Assembly (NCBI GenBank): GCA_003427395.1 | Contig: BFEA01000007.1 | Span: forward strand, 5,153,152-5,176,335 | DNA: 23,184 nt | DNA from: Chara braunii | Taxonomy: Eukaryota > Streptophyta > Charophyceae > Charales > Characeae | Direction: 5' to 3' | Shown here: positions 9,311-16,828 of the stretch, piece by piece | Layout of the letters: each line of letters begins with the position of its first letter | Numbering within the stretch: the stretch's first letter is position 1 | Program-made: the position numbers and the translations under genes | The notes under the pieces: model-generated | What the model saw: the letters and a program-made list of their open reading frames with translations, nothing else | Databases searched by the model: none | Told to the model about the DNA's origin: nothing

Positions 9311-10026
9311 GCCAGACCACCCAAACTTATGGAACATGTCTAGCTCAACCATTAAGTATACACAAACACAGGGCACAACAACTTTTCTCTTCTTTGAGCA
9401 TATGACTAGGCCACCCTAGTCGCCCTGAACTGTTTAAATACCCCAACTTTATATAATTGTCTGCACTTAGTCTTTTGAGGTAGCATATAACTGAACCGAT
9501 CATCTTTAGCTCAAGATTCAGTCTGCCCCTTCGTACTACACGTTTATTCTTAATTGGTACTCTCTTCATTTGGTGATAAACTATAATTAGACCACCCAAA
9601 CTTATGAAACCCTGTCTGACTAGCCTGTTCATAGATAAAATAGTAGTAAGGTATAACCAAGTTATAACCTTCTGGTTCCAGCATGTGTGTGGCGTTGGAC
9701 CCAGACCACCCAAACTTATGAAACATGCCTTGGTCCTCAGCCTGGTTCATTTCTCTTAAAACCAAAGCAGGAAGAGGCTGAGCCACCAAAACTTATGAAA
9801 CCTCCTCGTTCAGGAGCGAAAGAAACTGAAAGAAACCCAAATTAAACAAGGCGACCAAGCCACCCAAAGTTACGGAACATGCTTGGTACCTGAAAAGTCG
9901 TTCACAACCAGCCCTCACAAATCAGAGCAACCAGATCACCCAAACATATGGAACATGTCTGGTTCCCCAGGCAATTCAAAATAAACATAGCATTGGGCCT
10001 CCCCAAACTTATGGAGACTTGCCCAA
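9311..10026 (+). repeat. Seven dispersed hairpins with a constant loop and covarying stems
   Basis: Seven copies share a loop close to CACCCAAACTTATGGAACAT (20-24 nt). Each is flanked by arms that differ between copies yet pair. 9311-9344 GCCAGAC/GTCTAGC (6 of 7). 9587-9619 TTAGAC/GTCTGA (one G-T). 9697-9736 GGACCCAGAC/GCCTTGGTCC (8 of 10). 9778-9813 CTGAGC/GTTCAG (one G-T). 9854-9887 ACCAAGC/GCTTGGT. 9929-9964 AACCAGAT/GTCTGGTT (one G-T). 9993-10026 TTGGGC/GCCCAA. Spacing falls from 276 to about 65 bp. Changes on one side are matched on the other, which suggests selection on the folded form in RNA or single-stranded DNA. A related stem without the core, GACTAGG/CCTAGTC with loop CCAC, is at 9404-9421. 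No coding potential. Confidence 0.8.
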
Positions 10027-10301
10027 CCTTTGGTTGACCCAGTCAAACAAGCAATACTGCCTTCCTCCCATCCTTCCCCCAGATGCAATCCCACAATCTG
10101 CTTTCAGTCAAACAATAATACTAAAACTGATATTGCGCATACATTCCTTTACTTAGTCTGAATCATGTCCTGAAGTCAAACTGAAAGTCCAAGTAGGGAT
10201 ACAAACAGTATACTCAGTCAAACTGTAACAAGAAATACAGAAAAGGGTTATAATTGGGTTTATAGAGGGAAAGCAAATGATTACCTCTCAGTTCCCTGCC
10301 T

Positions 10302-10321
10302 CCAGAACTCCCGAGTTCTGG
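10302..10321. repeat. Perfect 9-bp inverted repeat
   Basis: CCAGAACTC (10302-10310), two bases, then GAGTTCTGG (10313-10321). It lies about 280 bp after the last member of the hairpin family and marks the return to more GC-rich sequence. Confidence 0.7.
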
Positions 10322-11264
10322 TAGAGCTCGCACAATCGGTGGGTTGACTCCTCATAGAGTCTTGCTGCGGTCCTACGGGTTGCAATACCGCCTGACGCCT
10401 TCCTCTCGTAACAAGACTAGACTTAGATTAAGAAGGGCATAAGCAGGGGTTTGTGGCTCTCGAGATACAAGAGAGGGACTGACTCAAGTCCCAGGAGAGG
10501 GCTTTGTGATCTTCACGCGCCTGAGGGCCCTGCAATAATGGTCGAACAACAACAAATTGGTCAACTGGAGTCAAACTGTCGAAGTAAAACCTCTGTCAAC
10601 CTCCTCGTCTGCAGCAATGCCCCCCCTTCAACAACTCAACCCCTCCGCTGATGTAGCTGTCCGTTAAACAGGTAAGTCTTTGAACTCACCGCTGGCCTTA
10701 CCCCAACAGTTAATGAACGAGCCGCATATCGATCAATACGAATGTTCCAACCTCTCGACTCTTGTTCGCTGTTTTCAACAGCCGTCTGCCTGCGCAGTCC
10801 GTCAGCAGCTCTGCTCAATGCGGCAACAGATTGGCATTGTGATCTTGCCGACCAGGCAGCAGGGAGGTCACACGCAGACAAAGGTTACGTAGTCCTCACT
10901 ATGCTTTGGTCAGTGCGCCTTTCCGGTTGGGTTCCCGCCACCTCACTCAACACGATGAGTCGTGCATTGGCCTGCTTGCAGCCTCGCTGCTCCGCTCACG
11001 CGACTTCCTCGATAGGATGAGTAACGCACCAGTCCTATAGGTGATTCTCCAAATCTCGCTTCCAGATCCGCGCTCCCTTGATGAGCCTTACGCAGGCCAG
11101 GGGGTGAACTTCCTATCCCGCAACTCCCTCCACGTTAGGAAGGACGCGCCCGCAACATCGATCAGGAGGATTGCTACTAGGGAGTTGAGGTCGGCAAATG
11201 TTCAATCATGGCGCTTATAGGATAAGCGGCATCACTCCAATAATATCAAAGACAAACAACAACC
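10322..11264. other. Region without a recognisable gene
   Basis: Open frames are short and conflict between strands. A good splice-donor match, ACAG followed by GTAAGT, has its GT at 10672. A possible acceptor, TGCTTGCAG, ends at about 10981. No exon product is recognisable on either side, so I do not call a gene. Confidence 0.4.
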
Positions 11265-11285
11265 GTTCCTGAGAACTTCGTGAAG

Positions 11286-11687
11286 ACGATCAGGGTATGC
11301 CGCACAATCCTGTTAGCGGCACCCGTGATTCCGACCAAAAAGCCTGCACGGACGAGACGACTGCATAGGCTGAACCGGTTGGAGGAACAGAGGTGAGAAC
11401 TAGAGAAGAAGATGGCAATCGATGAACCCACTATCATGAGGGCGGACTCGCCCAACGATGGCGATCACGGGCTCGGGAATGGTGACGCGAGCTCGGCTCA
11501 CCACTCACTAGCACGCAATACGATCATGAACCTTCTACTAGAACCTCAACACATGCGCCGCCTCGGAGGTGTGCTATTGCTCAGGAAAGGTCGCGCAGCC
11601 TATTTACCTCATTACTACCTATTCACTAACATACTAGTTGAACTAACGCTATCTTTAGGTTCGCACCACCTAGAAACCTCTGACTAA
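11286..11687 (+). pseudogene. Weak ORF with a basic, coiled-coil-like N-terminus and an in-frame TGA
   Basis: One frame is open from about 11286 to 11687 except for a TGA at 11394-11396. The part before the stop is basic (KKPARTRRLHRLNRLEEQR). After the stop, ELEKK leads into ATG 11412 and then about 90 residues with DEPTIMRADSP and HHSLARN. The R/L/E spacing around the TGA resembles a short amphipathic helix such as occurs in many gag proteins. No zinc knuckle or other marker follows. It could be a relic of a second element or chance. I do not recognise a product. Confidence 0.25.
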
Positions 11688-11898
11688 AACTTTACTCCAC
11701 CTGATTCTACGAAGAATCAAGGGAAATACTCATTTCGCACTCCCACCATAACCACTCTCACAACTCCTCCACGCACGTCCTAATCCTCCTACCTCCTTCT
11801 CTGCTTCCTCTCCGTTCAATCTAACTTCAGTTTCGTGTTCACCCTTCCTCAAAACCCCAGCTTCAAGCTCTCCCCCAACGGTTTTCACCACGAAACAG

Positions 11899-12008
11899 GT
11901 AAGTTCTGCTATCTTCCCTCCTCGTTCTTCCTTCTCTTCGACTCCATCGCGCACCTTTATTTCCCTTCTATTCTAAAACTAACCTTTGAACTCCAAATCT
12001 GACTGCAG
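11899..12008 (+). other. Candidate plant-type intron (110 nt)
   Basis: The donor is ACAG followed by GTAAGT at 11899. A pyrimidine-rich body follows, with a branch-like CTAAC about 28 bases before the acceptor ACTGCAG ending at 12008. Length and signals fit a small plant intron. The upstream 11730-11898 stretch is pyrimidine-rich and leader-like. No recognised protein is joined by it. Confidence 0.4.
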
Positions 12009-12101
12009 ATCTGGGTGCGCCCGACCCAAAGACCCCAAGTAAGAGTCCTCCACTGCCCAACTTCGTTAAGAAACGAGCTCCCCGTAGCTTCCTACTCCGC
12101 C

Positions 12102-12335
12102 ATGGCTTCCTACTCCACGACTATCTCCTTTCCCTCCCTTCGGTCGTCCCTGGCATGTTTCCGTGTCCAGGTTCATCCTCTTGTTACCGCTCTCACCGCT
12201 TCACCTCCGGTCCTGTTACATTCACATTGCGCTATTCTTCACTCCTCTAGCTCTCCTACGTTCACTTTACTCCTCCCGTTCCCACGACTCTGCATGCTTC
12301 TTGGCAGCCCTCCACTCGTAGTGCACGCTCAATGA
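12102..12335 (+). CDS. Doubtful small ORF, Ser-rich
   Basis: ATG 12102 lies in a good plant start context (CCGCCATGGC), about 90 bases after the candidate intron. The 77-residue product starts MASYSTTISFPSLRSS and is rich in S, P and L, with few charged residues. That is superficially like a plastid transit peptide, but no mature protein follows. The pyrimidine-rich strand alone could produce such a composition. Other explanations: leader sequence of an element, or chance. Confidence 0.2.
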   Translation: MASYSTTISFPSLRSSLACFRVQVHPLVTALTASPPVLLHSHCAILHSSSSPTFTLLLPFPRLCMLLGSPPLVVHAQ

Positions 12336-13109
12336 CTTCCATGAATACAGCTCGTCAGCCCGAGTCGGTCTGACGGGCGCTCTTGGCGGAGTCAGCTCCT
12401 ATACGACCTGATTTTGCTCCTCGTCCCTACACCTCGGTCCCAGCGGGCGACCTGTACATTAGTCCGCGGGTGGGTCTTCAACTTCCCATTTTGTGCCACT
12501 CCCCCCTAAGGATTCGAAGTGAACCTAGTCCCCGCGGCCGCTCTCACACCTCTTCTACCAGCAGTATTGGCAGCCCTTCGACTGCATTGGTGAGCCTCTC
12601 CCCCACGCTACTCTTATCAATAGAGGTAGCGATTTTCCAAACGAACTTTCCGTCAAAACAAAGAAATATACAGACGCCTTTCCTACCTCGTACCCAATGA
12701 GACAGCGCGTATCTGCTTCTGTTCACCAGCGCACAACCCACAGGCAAGTATTCCAATCTCACGGCCTCTCTCATGCCAGATAGGTAGGTCTCAGGCCCTG
12801 CTGCTGTCCTTAGAGAACCTGGTCATCCTGAGGGGAGCTTCGGATGGAATCGGCCCAGGTCCATCGGCTAGTCCTTTATCCCTATTACCGCAGACCTCAA
12901 GCGGTGATCGGTAAATCCTCGGTGGGTCCTCCCACTCAGTTTTGTACGTAAGTTGGCCCTCAGGTTTGCCCTTTCGTATCTTATAAGAGCACCAACCGAG
13001 CCGGCTGAGAAGGAGGGTCGTAGCCCCTCCTTAATTCCGCCAACGTCGCCCCGAGGCCCCCTACATCGTCGCCGCTGACCTCGATCCCTAAATTTCTTCA
13101 ATGAAAATT
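12336..13109. other. Region without a recognisable gene
   Basis: Frames on both strands are open for at most about 100 codons with no motif. The region ends at the primer-binding-site-like sequence at 13110. If that site is real, this stretch would belong to the 5' LTR, but no matching 3' copy lies in the window. Confidence 0.4.
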
Positions 13110-13127
13110 TGGCGCTGTAACCGCTAG
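13110..13127 (+). other. Possible primer-binding site of the retrotransposon
   Basis: TGGCGCTGTAACCGCTAG follows AAAATT. It resembles the TGGCGCCGTTGCCGGGGA type of site seen in several plant Ty3 elements, which pair with the 3' end of a tRNA that ends in a TGGCGC complement. The match is partial after the first eight bases. It lies about 680 bp upstream of the gag frame, a reasonable leader length. Confidence 0.3.
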
Positions 13128-13180
13128 TGCCAGGCCCAAGTCTTGGTCTAACTCTGACGGACACCTAAAATAAACCAGTA

Positions 13181-13195
13181 CTGCGCGACGCGCAG
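13181..13195. repeat. Perfect 7-bp inverted repeat
   Basis: CTGCGCG-A-CGCGCAG, fifteen bases with a one-base centre, in the leader downstream of the primer-site-like sequence. Possibly a structural or protein-binding element. Confidence 0.6.
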
Positions 13196-13530
13196 ACCTA
13201 CCAAAAATGATCCCAAAATCAAATGGTTGTCGATGCCGTCCTTCGCATGCATGCATAAGTCACAAATAAACACACCAATCAAGTGACAGAGTCCGTTTAA
13301 TCCTAACTTAATTTAAAAAATAAAACTCAGGTCTGCGACTACGCCGACTTTCACAATCATTAAAAAAAAAAGAATAAAGATCACGTGCGCCTCAAATCTG
13401 CGCGCCCACACACTCTCTACTCTAATCATTCATCCAGCCAACGTAAACCACAGACGCTGGCGCGCTTCGTGCGGAATACTTAAACTCTAAACCAAACCTA
13501 TTTTCTGGCGTTTTGCAAAAACTAGGGTCG

Positions 13531-13548
13531 ATACCCTTGTAAGGGTAT
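13531..13548. repeat. Perfect 8-bp inverted repeat with a competing hairpin
   Basis: ATACCCTT-GT-AAGGGTAT. An alternative stem, GGGT (13525-13528) with ACCC (13533-13536), uses part of the same arm, so the two folds exclude each other. Confidence 0.55.
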
Positions 13549-13607
13549 TCGCACCGACAGTGATACCCCACAAAGTAAGAAAAGGCAGACAGGCCTCTTA
13601 CGACCAC

Positions 13608-13614
13608 TATAAAA
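13608..13614 (+). promoter_or_regulatory. Candidate TATA box upstream of gag
   Basis: TATAAAA in the context CCACTATAAAACAG, about 180 bp before the gag frame and just before the duplicated leader. If it drives the element, the start would lie near 13640, downstream of the primer-site-like sequence at 13110. The two calls therefore cannot both have their classical LTR roles. Confidence 0.3.
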
Positions 13615-13633
13615 CAGAAAATATTGAAATAGC

Positions 13634-13904
13634 AAAGATGGGGAGACTGTAGCAAACCCTAGGGCCCGAAAATCTGAAAAGTTGTGAACAACCGCCCATC
13701 CAAGGGGAGTCGGGGCACAGAGAAGGACGTAGACCACAAAGATGGGAGACTGTAGCAAATCCTAGGGCCCGAAAATCTGGAGAGCTGTGAAAATTGAAAA
13801 AAAAATTCTCTTATGTGCAGGATTAGAAAAGGATGGCGACGGAGGAGGAAGCAGGGAGCCTGCGAAGCAAGGGGAGTCAGGGCACAAAGAAGGACATAGA
13901 GCAC
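13634..13904 (+). repeat. Duplicated leader segments before and within early gag
   Basis: Segment A (13634-13676), containing CTGTAGCAAACCCTAGGGCC, recurs at 13738-13779. Segment B (13702-13737), containing AAGGGGAGTCGGGGCAC, recurs at 13868-13904. The second A-B pair has about 88 extra bases between its halves, including a splice-acceptor-like TTCTCTTATGTGCAG ending at 13820 and ATG 13833. Either the first copy lost this piece or the second gained it. Confidence 0.75.
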
Positions 13905-15613
13905 AACGAGGGGTCCGAGGGAGCAAACGAGGAACTCAAGAAACTAGGGGGGATAGGAATAAAGGCAGTCCGACGCCACAAGCATCTGAGGGCGCGCTGT
14001 CAAAGAAGGTAAGGCTACCGGACACCCAGAAGAAACTAGCCGAGATAGAAAGGAGAACGACGGAGTATAAAGCAAAACTCCTGAAGGAGATGATGACCGG
14101 AGGCGAAGGGGACTTCGCCGGAGACAGGCTAAAGGAAAATCACTAAACAAACCAGGGGCGGGGGAGCCAAAACGATACTATAAAAAGGAGGAAGGATAGC
14201 ACTGGGGAGCATAGGGGGACGCCAACCAAGAAAGGAAAGGAGAGAACGGAGTCCCCAGGAAGGGAGGCGGAGAAAGCTACTAACCTGTCGGCCATAGACA
14301 GCGGGACAAGCCGACCCGCGGTCTCGCCCATAATCGCAAGAGGATGCGAAGGGCTTTGGAGCTTAAGAGAAAGGGTGTCAGGTTGGTTCGACCCGGAAGG
14401 AACGACAAAGCCCGGAGAAGTATCGAGAACCGGTAAGGAAGAACAAGGCTATGGCACCACCGATGGAACAGGAGGAGCCGAGGGGGGGCTTAAGAAAATG
14501 GTCTCTTCCCTCACACGGGCGCTAAATAAAAATCAGGGATACTTGGCCGATGCCAAGAAGAAGCTGACATTCGAGGGGGCTAATATCACAAAATTATTGA
14601 TAGACTACGAAAATTTGGCAGCACTACGAAGGTGGAGCGAGGAAGAAAAGACGGAGCACTTAGGGCAGCATGTGTCGTTGAACCTAGGGAGGGACATAAT
14701 GGCTATCGTCGCGACCAGCGGATCCTGGAAGGAGGCGTGGGACGTAATGATGTGGAAATATCTGGCAACCGAGAAAATGGCTACGGAGACAGAGCTGGTT
14801 GCGGTGCAAAGAAAAAACTTCGCAACATATAACGATTTCCTGAGGGAATTCACCCTCGTAGCGTTGCGGATCCCGGGGGTAACTGATCGCATAATGAGTA
14901 AATACTTCCTCAGGCAATTCACTGAGTTCGACAAAGATAAGATCCTATCAGCCTACCAGCAGACCACGAAGTTCATGAATACACAGGACGTCGACTTCAG
15001 CATCGTGACAGACATCGCTGAGAAGATGGTTGTAACCGACTCATTGGCCCCGCTGAAGGAAGGAGAGGTCATAGACTTAACCGGTAAGACAGGCGATAAA
15101 GTAAAGCGAGGGATATAGAGTCTACACGAGCATGTCCATGGGGTAAATGGAAAGATCGAAAGAGTAGAGAACGCGTTGATGGTAATGCAAGCCCAAGTGA
15201 CGCAAACCCAGGCAGCTCGACCCCCCCTCCCACCACAGGAAGCGGTGGCTCCCGCAGGAATAGCTAACCGAGGGGTCAATAGGAGAGATCCGACCAATGA
15301 GCAATGCAAGTATTGTACGATGGTCGGACACTCTGTGCGAGCGTGTCCAAGACTTAAGCATGATATCATGCACAAAAGGTGCTCCACGACATTGCGAGGG
15401 GAGATCATAGGCCCCCAAGGAGAGAAAGTGAATTGGAACTCCCTGAGTGGGATGCGCCGGGCCGTAATCGCACTTAACAACCTCGACGTCGCCACAATAG
15501 AGGCCGAGCCCGTGGCGGAGCTCGCCTGGGAACAGGCGCGAGGACGCGGGCCGCCGACCAACTTTATTTTAGAAAATGACGGGCGAGATAGGGTGAACGT
15601 GACCACCAGGTAG
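13787..15613 (+). pseudogene. gag: gag polyprotein with CCHC zinc knuckle
   Basis: Gag forms the particle that packages element RNA. One frame runs throughout, broken by TAA 14144-14146, TAG 15116-15118 and the final TAG 15611-15613. It has a charged N-terminal part with a helix-like LPDTQKKLAEIERR, a lysine/arginine-rich linker, and a capsid-like region (about 14540-15060) with FEGANITKLLIDYENL and HVSLNLGRDI. A heptad-like stretch follows the second stop, then the knuckle C-x2-C-x4-H-x4-C at 15305-15346. The natural start may be ATG 13833, which has a better context but reads in another frame for the first 45 or so codons, implying an early frameshift. A GTG at 14375 is sometimes taken as a start but is merely in-frame after the first stop. 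Confidence 0.85.
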
Positions 15614-15663
15614 CGAACAGCAGAAAGGAACGTCATACAGGACGTCGTCATGGAAGATGCTGG

Positions 15664-16122
15664 GGATGGCAGGGGATGCCGCAAGAAGCCGAGGCACAGG
15701 AACAAGAGAAAGTGTACGGGAAACCTAGAGAAGAGGCTCCGGTAGACAAAACAGCCTCGACCAAAAAGAAATTCTAGTATCAGATCCCCATTCTAACTAT
15801 GTCCGAGATCGATGACACCCTTAGCAAACTTCTAGGGACCATGGTGTCGGTCTCTTTTCAAACCATGTTGCAGGCAAGTCCTAGGCTCCTAAAAGGCCTT
15901 AGGCAGTTGCTCACGAGGCGAAGAATAGAGGAAGAAGAAGGGCCGAAACAGCCGCAGGAAGAGAAGGAAGAGGAGGCGCCACGAGAAGTTGCCAACCTCC
16001 AAAGGATCCCCGGGGACCTGGATAAGCTAGAGAAGGCCTGCCAGACCGTGAAGGTGGCGAGGTTTCATGGGCACCACCAGGGACAAAACTTAGCTTTCAC
16101 GCACTACCGGTGGGTAAGATGA
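15664..16122 (+). pseudogene. Gag-protease linker region of the retrotransposon
   Basis: After gag the reading moves to another frame. From 15664 it is Gln/Glu/Lys-rich, has a TAG at 15775-15777, and then holds an alpha-helical block starting MSEIDDTLSKLLG (15799) with VSFQTMLQASPRLLKGLRQL and a run of arginines. A block of this kind sits just before the protease in many fungal-type Ty3 elements, in a domain of unknown function. A charged EEE/KQPQ linker follows. The phase changes again near 16090 into the first protease strand. The frame has been lost by small indels. Confidence 0.7.
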
Positions 16123-16155
16123 AAGTCCAGATCGGAAGCCACCACACCACGGAAC

Positions 16156-16229
16156 GGAGGGTGTAGTTCAAGTGGTAGAACGCATGTTTTGCAAGTATGA
16201 AGTTATCGGTTCAAGTCCGATCGTCTCCA
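16156..16229 (+). tRNA. trnA-UGC: Mitochondrial-type tRNA-Ala(UGC), transferred copy
   Basis: The cloverleaf is nearly complete. D stem GTTC/GAAC. Anticodon stem CATGT/GTATG with loop TTTGCAA (anticodon TGC, G-T pairs in the stem). T stem ATCGG/CCGAT with loop TTCAAGT. Discriminator A. The acceptor 5' side has eight bases (GGAGGGTG) where seven are expected. Removing one G gives seven pairs with CGTCTCC (two are G-T). That one-base insertion and the location inside a nuclear element suggest it is not functional. Confidence 0.75.
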
Positions 16230-16241
16230 ATTTCCCCGTGA

Positions 16242-16306
16242 GCCCACGTAGCTCAGGTGGTAGAGCACTCCCTTGGTAAGGGAAAGGCCTCCGGTTCAAG
16301 TCCAAA
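16242..16306 (+). pseudogene. trnT-GGU: Mitochondrial-type tRNA-Thr(GGU), 3' end lost
   Basis: Present are the 5' acceptor strand GCCCACG, D stem GCTC/GAGC and anticodon loop TTGGTAA (anticodon GGT) on a CTCCC/GGGAA stem with four of five pairs. The T-arm 5' side is TCCGG with loop TTCAAGT, but its 3' side is CCAAA, giving two C-A mismatches. What follows does not pair with the 5' acceptor strand. The gene is thus cut or rearranged near 16303. It lies 12 bases after the Ala gene; the pair may be a co-transferred natural neighbourhood. Confidence 0.7.
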
Positions 16307-16344
16307 GTACGAAATTGGAAAGACACAAAATGGTTAGTGAAGGG

Positions 16345-16371
16345 CGATTTTGCACCTTCTAACATAGCCAT
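16345..16371 (-). pseudogene. atp9: 5' end of mitochondrial atp9 (ATP synthase subunit c)
   Basis: On the - strand ATG GCT ATG TTA is followed by codons for E-G-A-K-S. MLEGAKS is the conserved N-terminus of plant mitochondrial ATP9. The next codons (P-F-T-N-H) do not fit, so the gene is cut after seven to nine codons. The call rests on a short match, strengthened by its mitochondrial neighbours. Confidence 0.5.
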
Positions 16372-16447
16372 CTTTTTTTTGTTTGTATCAAAACAAAGAC
16401 CATTTATCGTTGATTACCCAAATCACCGATTTTGTCAAAATCAATGC

Positions 16448-16482
16448 GGCAGAGGCTCACTTCCTTCGTTCGTGCCTCTGCC
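16448..16482. other. Perfect 9-bp stem-loop in the mitochondrial block
   Basis: GGCAGAGGC (16448-16456) pairs with GCCTCTGCC (16474-16482) over a 17-nt loop. On the - strand it lies 26 bases after the rps11 stop. Stem-loops in such places stabilise 3' ends of plant mitochondrial transcripts; that role is inferred. Confidence 0.6.
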
Positions 16483-16507
16483 AATCCTCAGAAGCGATGA
16501 TATGATA

Positions 16508-16669
16508 TTATACGCGGCGTTTCTTAGGAGGAAGACATCCGTTATGTGGCGTTGGAGTTGCATCGCTAATCTTGGTTATAATAAGACCTCCTAATTGTAA
16601 ACCACGTAAGGCCGAAGGCTTTCCATAACCTAAACCTTTGATTCTCACTTCAACTGACTTAATTCCATA
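16508..16669 (-). pseudogene. rps11: C-terminal fragment of mitochondrial ribosomal protein S11
   Basis: Reading the - strand from 16669 to the TAA at 16508-16510 gives about 53 uninterrupted residues: [17 protein letters not shown], then [17 protein letters not shown], ending [16 protein letters not shown]. The PHNGC-x-PPKKRRV end is diagnostic of S11, and VEVRIKGLG is the mitochondrial form. In the 30S-type subunit this tail contacts the decoding region. About the first half of the protein is missing; at 16670 the sequence becomes nad5. It is a relic in the nucleus with no own start. Confidence 0.88.
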
Positions 16670-16828
16670 CAGGGACCCAAAATGGAAATAACACCTTTGT
16701 CTAAAGTTTTCAAAGAAACTTCATACCCAAAATGTAAAAATGATTTAGCTATGAAATCATTAAAAAATTATAAAATAACCATCGCTTGTTCAAAAAACAA
16801 TAGCACTTCGTGCCTAGTGTACTAGTTT
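16670..16828 (-). pseudogene. nad5: Internal fragment of mitochondrial nad5 (complex I subunit 5)
   Basis: On the - strand the fragment begins at the junction with the protease and reads T-S-T-L, then CFLNKRW, shifts frame in a T-run, and continues [17 protein letters not shown] and [10 protein letters not shown]. The NKRW, LNDF, RFGYEVS and ALDKG-ILGP order is that of the C-terminal third of plant NAD5, as I remember it. It joins rps11 directly at 16669/16670, where both genes could have had TATGGAAT. One base is missing or extra in the T-run (about 16763), so it is not translatable as NAD5. Confidence 0.75.

Larger units (their letters stand above)
16153..16828. mobile_element. Mitochondrial DNA insertion (NUMT) made of several gene fragments
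   Basis: The block is more AT-rich than its surroundings and carries, left to right: tRNA-Ala(+), a tRNA-Thr relic(+), the atp9 5' end(-), a stem-loop, the rps11 3' end(-) and an internal nad5 piece(-). Left and right flanks encode adjacent parts of one protease domain, so the mitochondrial DNA came in after the element. The right junction is exact: nad5 codons run to 16828 and the protease starts at 16829, with at most one shared G. The left junction is within GGAAC before the tRNA. No target duplication is visible, as expected for end-joining repair and unlike transposition. The alternative, that the whole window is mitochondrial, is unlikely because the organelle genes are broken. Confidence 0.85.

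Noticed and set aside
14953-15705. 250-codon - strand frame opposite gag
   Set aside because: It mirrors the gag zinc-knuckle region, which has clear motifs on the + strand. The - frame has none and is Ser/Cys-rich as expected for a shadow.
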